Origin: a virus
Length of the DNA stretch: 38,737 nucleotides
Reading direction: 5' to 3' (one strand)
IMG/VR virus record: IMGVR_UViG_3300049995_000179
Location: 1 to 38,737 of that record
Made by a program: the position numbers and the translations under genes. Of this stretch, positions 7,402 through 14,974 are shown piece after piece; position 1 is the first letter of the stretch, and each line of letters begins with the position of its first letter. The notes below the pieces were generated by a model, which saw only the letters and a program-made list of their open reading frames with translations, did not search any database and was not told where the DNA came from.

Positions 7402-8813
7402 GTGCGCCGACTTGGAAGAGTCAGCCTGAGAGCCCCGCTACATTGTGGCGTGAGATCGACAAGTTGGAAAGAGCCAGCGTTCCGAAGCCGTTCTTGGTTC
7501 CGGAGGATCCTGTCGAGTTCTGCAGGGCTCTTTTCAAATTTGAACCAACCGAGTACCAAGCACGGTTGCTGCGGGATCAGAGTAAACGGATTGCGGTTCG
7601 CTGGAGCCGTCAAGCTGGAAAGACAACGACCATCGCGTTGCGAGCCCTCTGGTTTGCCCTGACGCACCCGAAGACTCTGACCTTAGTCGTGGGGCCGTCA
7701 TTACGACAAAGCATGATACTCGGAGATCGTATCCAAGACTACCTAGCAGGTCTGCCGTCAGAGACTCGACGAGCCTTAGTCGACCGACAGCAACGTACTG
7801 TCATAAGATGTAGAAATCATTCGCGAATCGTGATCTTGCCCAATTCTCCGCAGCTCCTGAGAGGATATACGGCTCACCTGGTGCTTCCTGACGAAGCTAA
7901 CTTTTTCCATGATGACGAACTGGTTTTCTATAACGTTTTGTATCCTATGCTTGCGACGACAGACGGTGCTTTGATTGCTTCGAGCACGCCTTGGAACAGG
8001 GACAGTGTTTTCTACCGGATGTGCCACAGCGAGGAATTCAGCAAGCATGTAGTAACATGCGAAGACGTCGTCAAAGCCGGGTTAATCAAGCAGAGTTTCA
8101 TCGATCAGATGAGGCAGGAGCTTCCTGAAGAACGGTTCAGACGGGAGTTCTACGCTGAATTCGTTGAGGATGCTGATACTTGGCTTACTCAAAGCCTGAT
8201 CGTGAAGTGCATTGACAGTCAACTTGACTTCCTGGATTTCCGAGCCCAGACAGACGGAGATTTCTATGTTGGTGTCGACTTTGGCAAACACAGGGATTAT
8301 AGCGTTGTACTCGTTGTCGCAAAATGCGAAAGAGTCCTTCGGTTTGTCCATCTTCACCGTTTCCCATTGAACACAGAGTACGCGAGCGTCATCGGCTACG
8401 TGAAAAGTCTCCAGGACCGCTGGAGGATCCTCAGAGCCGTGTACGCAGACGTCACTGGCGTCGGCGATTACATCGTTGAGGATATGAAGCGCAGCGGAAT
8501 CAGCAACGTCATAGGCGTCAATTTCACTTTACCCACGAAAGAAGAGATGGCGACCATTCTCAGAGAGAAGATGCGTGGCGGTGAAGTGCGGATTCCGTAC
8601 ACACCTACGAAAAGTCTTGCCGACGTTGACTTGACTGCTGAGCTTAACGTTGAGAAATTCGAACTCCTGAAGACGGGACACATCAAGTTCACTCATCCTG
8701 AAGGCAGTCATGATGACGTGTTTTGGGCCAGTGCACTCGCAGTCTACGGTGCTGCAAGGCATCCTGGCACGTTGGGTCTTGTTGATTTCGGAACTGTTGG
8801 AGATAAGAAGTGA
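7398..8813 (+). CDS. terL: Terminase large subunit
   Basis: 471 residues with both terminase domains. ATPase: Walker A WSRQAGKTT at residues 69-77, Walker B LVLPDE at 161-166, and the coupling motif SSTPW at 195-199. RNase H-like nuclease: VGVDFGKHRDYS with Asp294, ADVTGVGD with Asp351, and SHDDVFWA with Asp439/440, a complete acidic triad. It packages DNA into the prohead through the portal and cuts concatemers. The start GTG 7398 and the stop overlap neighbouring genes by four bases or fewer, a tightly coupled operon. Confidence 0.96.
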   Translation: MSAPTWKSQPESPATLWREIDKLERASVPKPFLVPEDPVEFCRALFKFEPTEYQARLLRDQSKRIAVRWSRQAGKTTTIALRALWFALTHPKTLTLVVGPSLRQSMILGDRIQDYLAGLPSETRRALVDRQQRTVIRCRNHSRIVILPNSPQLLRGYTAHLVLPDEANFFHDDELVFYNVLYPMLATTDGALIASSTPWNRDSVFYRMCHSEEFSKHVVTCEDVVKAGLIKQSFIDQMRQELPEERFRREFYAEFVEDADTWLTQSLIVKCIDSQLDFLDFRAQTDGDFYVGVDFGKHRDYSVVLVVAKCERVLRFVHLHRFPLNTEYASVIGYVKSLQDRWRILRAVYADVTGVGDYIVEDMKRSGISNVIGVNFTLPTKEEMATILREKMRGGEVRIPYTPTKSLADVDLTAELNVEKFELLKTGHIKFTHPEGSHDDVFWASALAVYGAARHPGTLGLVDFGTVGDKK

Positions 8814-10213
8814 TGCGTTGGCCGCATAGGAAAAGGAAGGAACCTGAAAAACCCAAGTTGCACGGACTCGTTGCTGTAGAGGGCAAAGTGCCTGGAGCCT
8901 ATCTTATTGCAAGCTCCGAGCAGCCTCAGCAGGCTTCCGAAACGAGAATCCGGGGGAGACTCCAGAGCGCCAAGTTGATTGAGGCTACGGTCAATCCGGC
9001 TACAGCTGCAAAGGTCAGTGTTGGCACGATCACAGGCGTGAAGTATCCGGAAGACTTTGGTGACTTTCAAGACTACTTGGACGCATACTATTATGTTCCG
9101 TATGTTGGTCGGGCTGTCGACGTCAAACAGTTCATGATTTGGCAGATGGGATACGACCTTGAAAGCAACGATAAAGGAAGCATAACAAGCATCAACGATT
9201 TTCTCACTGAGATCCAGGCAGACGTCGTTGTCCGAGACGGTTCTCTTTATGCTATTCTTTTCGGAAACATGTATTGGCGGATCCAGAAAGACAGAGACAC
9301 GAAACTTCTGGCGCTCAACCCGATGAGAATGGGCAAGAAAGTCAACGCAGACGGCCAGTTCACTGAGTACGTGTATCAGCCCGATTTCGGAAAGATTCTG
9401 AGGTACAAGCCTGAAGAGATTCTTGAATTAAGATTCAATGCTGAACCTTGGAGTCTTTTCGGTGTCAGCTCTCTTCGCCGCGTCCTCCCCACGATCAAGT
9501 CATTGTTGTTTATGGAAGAGAAGTTGCCATGGATTGCCAGGCGTCGTGCAGATCCTCTCTTGCTCATCAATATTGGAAGTGCAACGAATCCTGTCGACAA
9601 ACCAACTTTTGACCGAGTGAAAAATGGTATCATTAATCGGAAGCCAGGAGAAGATGTCTTCAATGATGGGACGATAGACGGAATCCAAGAAGTTTATCAA
9701 AGCGCTACTGTAGGTGGTCGACAGACCATTGAGCCTTTGCTGAATCATTTCACTCGTAATCTTGTTGCAGGGCTCGGAGTACCAGAAGCTGCCTTGGGAT
9801 TTGGCGGTACAAGTACGATGGCTACAGCCGAGTACCAGGAGAGGATCCTGGAGGCTGAGGTCCGTGGTTATCAGCGTGTCTTGAAAAGGATGCATGAGAG
9901 CAGCATCTTCTCAATGGTCCAGATCAAGAGTCCTGTTAAGATGACTTGGAGACCGCTGAAGAGCGAAGATAAAGAAGCTTTGAGCAAGATGTTGCAGGGC
10001 GAGATTGAACATGCGATTGTGTCTCCTAAGTGGGCTCGTCAACGTCTCGGGTATCCTGAAGACGCCGGGAAGGATCTGATGGTTGACAGCAGGTTCGTTC
10101 CTGCCGGAACTGCTGCGAACCTGAGTGCTGAAAGCAAGAAGCGGTTGGAATTGTATGAAAAACTCGCTAAGGATCTTGACAAAGACGGCGTTGCTTCTGG
10201 ATCTGTTGGCTGA
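8813..10213 (+). CDS. Portal protein
   Basis: 466 residues starting at ATG 8813 (GTG 8810 is equally possible), directly at the terminase stop. It has features of HK97/SPP1-type portals: YVGRAVDVKQFMIWQMGYDL near residue 100, DVVVRDGSLYAILFGNMYWR and LNPMRMGKKVNADG in the clip/wing region, and NLVAGLGVPEAALGFGG with TAEYQERILEAEV (the crown/stem helix region). It forms the dodecameric ring through which DNA passes and to which the neck binds. Order terminase-portal-protease-capsid is canonical. Confidence 0.93.
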   Translation: MRWPHRKRKEPEKPKLHGLVAVEGKVPGAYLIASSEQPQQASETRIRGRLQSAKLIEATVNPATAAKVSVGTITGVKYPEDFGDFQDYLDAYYYVPYVGRAVDVKQFMIWQMGYDLESNDKGSITSINDFLTEIQADVVVRDGSLYAILFGNMYWRIQKDRDTKLLALNPMRMGKKVNADGQFTEYVYQPDFGKILRYKPEEILELRFNAEPWSLFGVSSLRRVLPTIKSLLFMEEKLPWIARRRADPLLLINIGSATNPVDKPTFDRVKNGIINRKPGEDVFNDGTIDGIQEVYQSATVGGRQTIEPLLNHFTRNLVAGLGVPEAALGFGGTSTMATAEYQERILEAEVRGYQRVLKRMHESSIFSMVQIKSPVKMTWRPLKSEDKEALSKMLQGEIEHAIVSPKWARQRLGYPEDAGKDLMVDSRFVPAGTAANLSAESKKRLELYEKLAKDLDKDGVASGSVG

Positions 10214-10412
10214 GTCCAACCTTAGTTTCATGTATGTTACGAGCCCAGATGCTTGTCAGAAATGTTTGCAGTATGACAAGCGGATAATGAGTGATGAAGA
10301 TGCTGAAGGAACTTTTCAGTATTTGGTGAAGGGTCTCAATGATTGGGTTTGGTATCCGATGGTTCATCCTCACTGCAGATGTGTGCTCATCTTGTTGATG
10401 GGAAGGATTTAG
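10206..10412 (+). CDS. MuF/gp7-like minor head protein fragment
   Basis: About 68 residues from TTG 10206 (or 60 from ATG 10230), overlapping the portal stop. It holds the terminal signature of phage Mu gpF/SPP1 gp7 head-morphogenesis proteins: CQKCLQYDKRIM, a cysteine pair, followed by VHPHCRCVLIL. The full MuF domain is usually longer, so this is either a minimal version or a remnant of a portal-MuF fusion. The Cys/His set probably binds zinc. It is expected to be a minor internal head or portal-associated protein. Confidence 0.65.
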   Translation: MAESNLSFMYVTSPDACQKCLQYDKRIMSDEDAEGTFQYLVKGLNDWVWYPMVHPHCRCVLILLMGRI

Positions 10413-10413
10413 A

Positions 10414-11457
10414 ATGAGGCATCCTGACTTTGAGAAGATCTATCAGGCCTTCATGTGGCGGTACTGCAAAGGCGAGACTGAATGTGACGAAGGCAAACAG
10501 ATCTATTATGCGTGGCTGAAGAAACTCGGTCTTGATGATTCGAAGCCTTATGAGTATCCTCAAGAGATTCGTGAAAAGTTTTCTTGGATTCAGCCACACA
10601 TTCAATTCATCAAAGAAGATGAACAGGCGAAGTACTTCAAAGTTGAAGCTCTCTTTCCGCTTACAAGCATGAACTGGAATATCTACACGCGTGAAGAGCT
10701 TATCCGCGCTTGCAGGACTCTTATTGGCAAGCATACGGATTTGAATCATACAACGGAGATTTTGCAGGAAGTTCAGACTGTCGACGCTGACTACGAAGAT
10801 GACACTGTTGAATGCTTGGACAGAGTTTTGAAAGGAAGTAAAGCCTTGAGCATGCTCGAGAAGGGCGAGATACTTCAGGTGAGCATCGAAGCTGATTGTC
10901 TTCGAGGATCTGAGTTGACACCTGAAGGATGGACGTGTGAAGGGCTCGTTTTCACAGGTAAAGCGTACCTCACGAAAGACGTGCTTCCAGGAGTACCTCT
11001 TACTCGTATTATGCCGGTTGAGAAACTGGTTGAAAGTTTCAAAGGGATAACAATGCAAAAGGAAATAAAAGAACAGAACGCTGAAAATAAGGATAAGGTA
11101 TCTGGAAAAGAAGAGCCTGTGACAGATAGTGCAAGTGCGTCAGATCTACATGTTAAGGCTCAGAACGTTTTGGTTGCGGCTGCCAAAGATGCTGACGTTG
11201 GAGACTATGAAGTTCTTGAGAAGATCGAAGACCTTCAAGGCAAGTATGAAGCTTTGAAAAGCGAGCTCGAGCAACTGAAGAAGCCGAAGGAAGAGCCGAA
11301 ACAAGAGCCTAAGAAAGAACCCTGTAAATGTCTGTTGACGAAGGAAGGTTTCTGGGCTCGTTTTCACCAACTCCGCAGCGAAGGCCTAGACAAGAGTGAT
11401 GCATTTCGAATTGTGAGCCAAGAACTCATTGCAGCAGTAGAGAAGAAATCGCAGTAA
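10414..11457 (+). CDS. Prohead protease fused to scaffold
   Basis: 347 residues. The N-terminal half looks like a capsid-maturation protease: FKVEALFPLTSMNWNIYTRE, then GKHTDLNH with His107, and LQVSIEADC with Ser157, the His and Ser expected for a prohead serine protease. The C-terminal part is charged and low-complexity with a coiled coil (LQGKYEALKSELEQLKKP, residues 268-290), a Pro/Lys/Glu linker, and a final helical segment, as in scaffold proteins removed by the attached protease. Position between portal and capsid supports this. The catalytic assignments are inferred. Confidence 0.72.
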   Translation: MRHPDFEKIYQAFMWRYCKGETECDEGKQIYYAWLKKLGLDDSKPYEYPQEIREKFSWIQPHIQFIKEDEQAKYFKVEALFPLTSMNWNIYTREELIRACRTLIGKHTDLNHTTEILQEVQTVDADYEDDTVECLDRVLKGSKALSMLEKGEILQVSIEADCLRGSELTPEGWTCEGLVFTGKAYLTKDVLPGVPLTRIMPVEKLVESFKGITMQKEIKEQNAENKDKVSGKEEPVTDSASASDLHVKAQNVLVAAAKDADVGDYEVLEKIEDLQGKYEALKSELEQLKKPKEEPKQEPKKEPCKCLLTKEGFWARFHQLRSEGLDKSDAFRIVSQELIAAVEKKSQ

Positions 11458-11537
11458 TCCGGATTTTTCAGTCTCTTCAGTTCTTGATGAAACGGTACAG
11501 CAACCCTCCGACTCTCAAGGGTGAGCCCTAGAGCGAA

Positions 11538-12632
11538 ATGTGGGAAGTAAACAGAAAGGAGAATGATAGCACGAGTCAAAAGAAGGAAGATTTCGATCTA
11601 GATGCCTTCGTTAAGTCGATTGACCAGCGGATCAACGAGCGTTTGTCAAAGCTTGAGGAAAAACTTGTCAACAAAGAAGATCTGGGACTGTATGGTAAAC
11701 TTACGATGCGTGAGCTCTTCACACTTCAGAAAAAGAAGGCCCTCACCGAGAAGCTTCAGACTTTCTATGAAAGTGATCAATCACAAATGACCGTTAAGGA
11801 GTTGCTCACGGGCACAAGCAACATAGCACTGCCCACAATGGTGCAGTCCCGAGCCCTCCTGGAGCTTAAGAGTTGGGTCGATGGACGAGACCTATGCATG
11901 CAAGCAACGGTTCCGAAAGGGTCAGGCAAGACAGTTGACACTCAAATCATTACTCAGCCAGGATTTGACGAGTGGACTGAAGGCTCTGCGCTCGCAGCTG
12001 CAGATCCAACGTTGACTAAACGATCAATCACTATGAAGGCCTTCGGCAAAGTAACACAGATCTCCGACCTGCTTGCCAACACTTCAGCTATAAACTTCGT
12101 TGAACAAATGGGACGCGTGCACGGTTCATGTGTTAAGAACGGCATTTTCAAGTATGTCACTGTAGCACTCTCGGCAGCGGCAGGCGGAAGCTTGAGTGCT
12201 GCTTCGGGCACAAGCCTCACGTTTGCTGAGGTTGCCACGGCGATCAAGAACGCTGCTAACCTCGGATTCCAAAGCGATTTCATCGCAACTTCCCCAGGGA
12301 ACATGTGGAACGCTTTCACCACAAGCTACGATGTCAAGCAATTCTACAGTGCCCTCATAGATTTGTTCACTACTGGCAAGATTCCGAAGGTCCTTGGTCT
12401 CGACTGGTACGCAGATCCGTATTGGGACACTGTCTGTCCTGCAGGCGTGAAGACATTGGCTTACGTGGGAACTAAAGGCGTTAGCGCGGTTTGGGCTGGT
12501 CTCCAAGAAGAACCCATTGTCGAATTGTACAGGGTTCCCACTGAACTTTCGAACTATGTCATCACACACATGGACGGCGGGTCAATCGGCGGCGTAGCCA
12601 ACAGCATCCAGAAAATCACATCTCAAACCTAG
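11538..12632 (+). CDS. Major capsid protein (HK97 fold)
   Basis: 364 residues. The N-terminal 60 residues are charged and coiled (SIDQRINERLSKLEEKLVNK), like the delta domain that acts as an internal scaffold and is cut off at maturation. The rest fits an HK97-type shell protein: an E-loop-like segment (QPGFDEWTEGSALAAADPTL), a spine helix with NFVEQMGRVHG, and a P-domain/A-domain with DFIATSPGNMWNAFTTS and ADPYWDTVCPAGVKTLAYVG. Position directly after the protease-scaffold agrees. A pyrimidine tract follows and may attenuate transcription. Confidence 0.88.
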   Translation: MWEVNRKENDSTSQKKEDFDLDAFVKSIDQRINERLSKLEEKLVNKEDLGLYGKLTMRELFTLQKKKALTEKLQTFYESDQSQMTVKELLTGTSNIALPTMVQSRALLELKSWVDGRDLCMQATVPKGSGKTVDTQIITQPGFDEWTEGSALAAADPTLTKRSITMKAFGKVTQISDLLANTSAINFVEQMGRVHGSCVKNGIFKYVTVALSAAAGGSLSAASGTSLTFAEVATAIKNAANLGFQSDFIATSPGNMWNAFTTSYDVKQFYSALIDLFTTGKIPKVLGLDWYADPYWDTVCPAGVKTLAYVGTKGVSAVWAGLQEEPIVELYRVPTELSNYVITHMDGGSIGGVANSIQKITSQT

Positions 12633-12660
12633 TCAACAATCACGGCATTCACTGACCTCG

Positions 12661-12675
12661 TTTCCCTTTTTCTTT
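12661..12675 (+). terminator. Pyrimidine tract after the capsid gene
   Basis: TTTCCCTTTTTCTTTC lies between the capsid stop (12632) and the next start (12684). It could lower transcription of the downstream genes relative to capsid. Confidence 0.35.
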
Positions 12676-12683
12676 CAGTTTCG

Positions 12684-13130
12684 ATGTTTCAGGAATGGTT
12701 GAAATTGTTGGACCTTACTAAAATGAGTCGCGCAGAACTCCTAGCTCTGGCTCATGGTCTAACAGTCATGCTAAAGTTGAATCCTAACGTTCTAATCGCC
12801 GTCGACGAGAAGGGCGACAGTTTTGCTGTCTATTCGGTTCCGGACCGCAAGCCTGTCAAACGTACCTTCTTAATGCGCCTTCTTGGCGTGCCTGACTGTC
12901 TTGATGTGTGCGGTCAGAATTTGAAGCGGTGCCACGGATCCTGCGGAGTCTGCAGGTGGCCCAAGATCATTAAGGGCAAGTTGCCTCCAGTTGTGCCTGT
13001 GACCGTGTATTTTTTGGCGATGGGAAAAGACAGGCGATTTGAGAAACTTCAGAGTTGGCTTGCGAAGAAACTTTTCTCTGCAGGCGAGGTCGTTACTTTA
13101 TGGGGCGAACAGTCAAAATCATCGAAGTGA
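12684..13130 (+). CDS. Cysteine-rich viral protein of unknown function
   Basis: 148 residues. The centre holds CLDVCGQNLKRCHGSCGVC, five cysteines and a histidine in 19 residues, suited to binding zinc or an iron-sulfur cluster or to disulfides. The flanks are ordinary: an N-terminal helix, a FAVYSVPDRKPVKRTF strand region and a basic C-terminus. No known family is recognised. Location after the capsid suggests a head accessory or assembly protein. Confidence 0.6.
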   Translation: MFQEWLKLLDLTKMSRAELLALAHGLTVMLKLNPNVLIAVDEKGDSFAVYSVPDRKPVKRTFLMRLLGVPDCLDVCGQNLKRCHGSCGVCRWPKIIKGKLPPVVPVTVYFLAMGKDRRFEKLQSWLAKKLFSAGEVVTLWGEQSKSSK

Positions 13131-13136
13131 CAAGAA

Positions 13137-13322
13137 ATGAGTCAGCTGCTCAAGGCATTGGTTATTCGAGATGATGAGCAGAAGTTGCGGGATGTCGGCG
13201 ACGTCGTAGCCATAGCTAGAGCTGAAGGCAAGAAATTGTTTCATACTGATGAGAACATCAAAGTCATTCGACTAATATTCGTCGATCAAGAAGTCGGATG
13301 GATCGCAGTTGTCACGTTATAG
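13137..13322 (+). CDS. Small viral protein
   Basis: 61 residues, ending KVIRLIFVDQEVGWIAVVTL, which suggests two beta strands; no signal, no motif. It lies seven bases after the previous gene in the same frame direction and is read here as a real short gene because of the tight packing. The bases around its start (TGACAAGAAATGA) recur at the start of the deacetylase-fibre gene (14967-14979). Confidence 0.5.
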   Translation: MSQLLKALVIRDDEQKLRDVGDVVAIARAEGKKLFHTDENIKVIRLIFVDQEVGWIAVVTL

Positions 13323-13366
13323 GTTGTTCAAGGTCGCCTGATGTAGGCGAAAAGAAACAAGAAAAA

Positions 13367-14968
13367 ATGATGGAAAAAATCAATCTCAACAGATTAGTGA
13401 ACTCGTTTCTGAATGCTAGTTTCAAGAAAAAAGTTGTAGGAGCAGTACTCGTAATCGGCATAATTCTTTCGCTTGGATGGGCTGCACAACAAGGAGCACA
13501 AGTGAATATCGATATTCAGCTTCAAATGCAGGCGCAACTTGACTATCTTGAGACTCAACAGCAAATTTTGAATGAGACAATCAATAATCCCATCAACAGC
13601 ACTATTTCAGGAATGGTAAAAACGTGTTCGTACATTCTGAGTCTTCACGGCTCTTATGCGTGCGTTATAAACGGCACCGATGATCGCGGTGGTCGCCTCG
13701 AATACTACAGTACCGATCATTCTTTGGCTTGGAACACGGGGAGAGGCTATCTCGGCACCATGGCATCTGGTGCTGCGGGTCTCATTTGGGTGCGAACTGG
13801 GGCATATCAGGTTGCTAGTGATTGGATTCTTGGGAAAAAGACACATCTTGTGGCTGAAGTGGGTACATATCTGAATGTAACTACCAATCTTACGCTTGGC
13901 TGTCTAGTCGTTGATCCGAGCGACATTTCGCTGACTGACTGGCGTATTGAAGGCGTCATTATCAATATGAACGGTTATGCTGGTGATGCAATTTATACAG
14001 CATGGGCCGGGCACTCAAGTTTCCTTTGCAGACAAACGTTGAACAAAATTACAATAGGACAGGTTGCTGCCAATTATCACGGACTCATGATCTATAACCC
14101 GTTTGCTATGTTTGGCTCTCAAATAAGAATTTCAACACTTGACAACGGCATTGGCATTGAGTTCAAACAGAATTTCGCTTTCAATGTTTGCACAGGCAAC
14201 TCATTTTTCAGCGATGTCGTAATTGGCACCGGTTCGGGCGGAAAAGGTCTTGTCATAGAAACGGCTGGTCCTTTAGGTAACAGTTCCAAGAATCCAGCGA
14301 ATCTCGTTACTTTTGATCGTTTACAGGTAGGCGGCGGTGCATACGCAGGCGCAGGTTCGGTTGCTTTGAACATCACGAACAGAGGAGTATATGGCGGAAA
14401 CTATCTTGTTTTCATCAATCTGGATATTGAAAACTATGAAACATGCATACTTCTCGTCAACGCATCAGATGTTCATTTCTATGGCGGAATGATATCGGGT
14501 GGCGATAGTGATTGCGCTGTAAACTTCACTGGTACCACAAACCTCATCGACTTTTTTGGAACAGATCTGGACAGTTGGCGAGATTATACTGATGGAACCC
14601 GTTTGTTGACAATGTACGGTGGACATCTATGGGGCACAACCGTTCTCACCGACAGCTCTCACTTTTCAATGGTGCTCGACAATACACCCGTCGCCGGCAG
14701 ACGTTATTATAGAACCGAAATTGGAAGCACTTCAGGATGTACCAATGCAACTTGGATCGCGCATAACTTAGATGATACTCCGACCATTGTGGATGTTCAC
14801 ATCTATGGCTATGCCGTTCAAACCTATCCTTTAAGTGTCTATTGTATTGCTCGCAACAGCACTCATTTTCAAGTTGCCATTCTGAAGTCTGACAGTAGCG
14901 TTCCCAGTGGTACTTGGACTGTAGATTGGGAAGCAAAGAGACTCATATCTGGCATTTTGGATGGTTGA
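13367..14968 (+). CDS. Membrane-anchored beta-helix fibre-like protein
   Basis: About 533 residues from ATG 13367 (upstream frame to 13298 overlaps the previous gene and is unlikely). A hydrophobic helix follows a basic start (FKKKVVGAVLVIGIILSLGW), then a short coiled coil (LQMQAQLDYLETQQQILNET). The body is rich in Gly, Asn, Thr and repeated beta-strand patterns (ASDVHFYGGMISGGDSDCAV), as in right-handed beta-helix tail spikes. Many Asn-x-Ser/Thr sequons would allow N-glycosylation. The C-terminal module (CTNATWIAHNLDDTPTIVD) is shared with the next gene. It is likely a glycan-binding fibre. Location between capsid and connector, instead of the tail end of the operon, suggests head or neck fibres; the membrane helix is unusual for a virion protein. 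Confidence 0.7.
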   Translation: MMEKINLNRLVNSFLNASFKKKVVGAVLVIGIILSLGWAAQQGAQVNIDIQLQMQAQLDYLETQQQILNETINNPINSTISGMVKTCSYILSLHGSYACVINGTDDRGGRLEYYSTDHSLAWNTGRGYLGTMASGAAGLIWVRTGAYQVASDWILGKKTHLVAEVGTYLNVTTNLTLGCLVVDPSDISLTDWRIEGVIINMNGYAGDAIYTAWAGHSSFLCRQTLNKITIGQVAANYHGLMIYNPFAMFGSQIRISTLDNGIGIEFKQNFAFNVCTGNSFFSDVVIGTGSGGKGLVIETAGPLGNSSKNPANLVTFDRLQVGGGAYAGAGSVALNITNRGVYGGNYLVFINLDIENYETCILLVNASDVHFYGGMISGGDSDCAVNFTGTTNLIDFFGTDLDSWRDYTDGTRLLTMYGGHLWGTTVLTDSSHFSMVLDNTPVAGRRYYRTEIGSTSGCTNATWIAHNLDDTPTIVDVHIYGYAVQTYPLSVYCIARNSTHFQVAILKSDSSVPSGTWTVDWEAKRLISGILDG

Positions 14969-14974
14969 CAAGAA

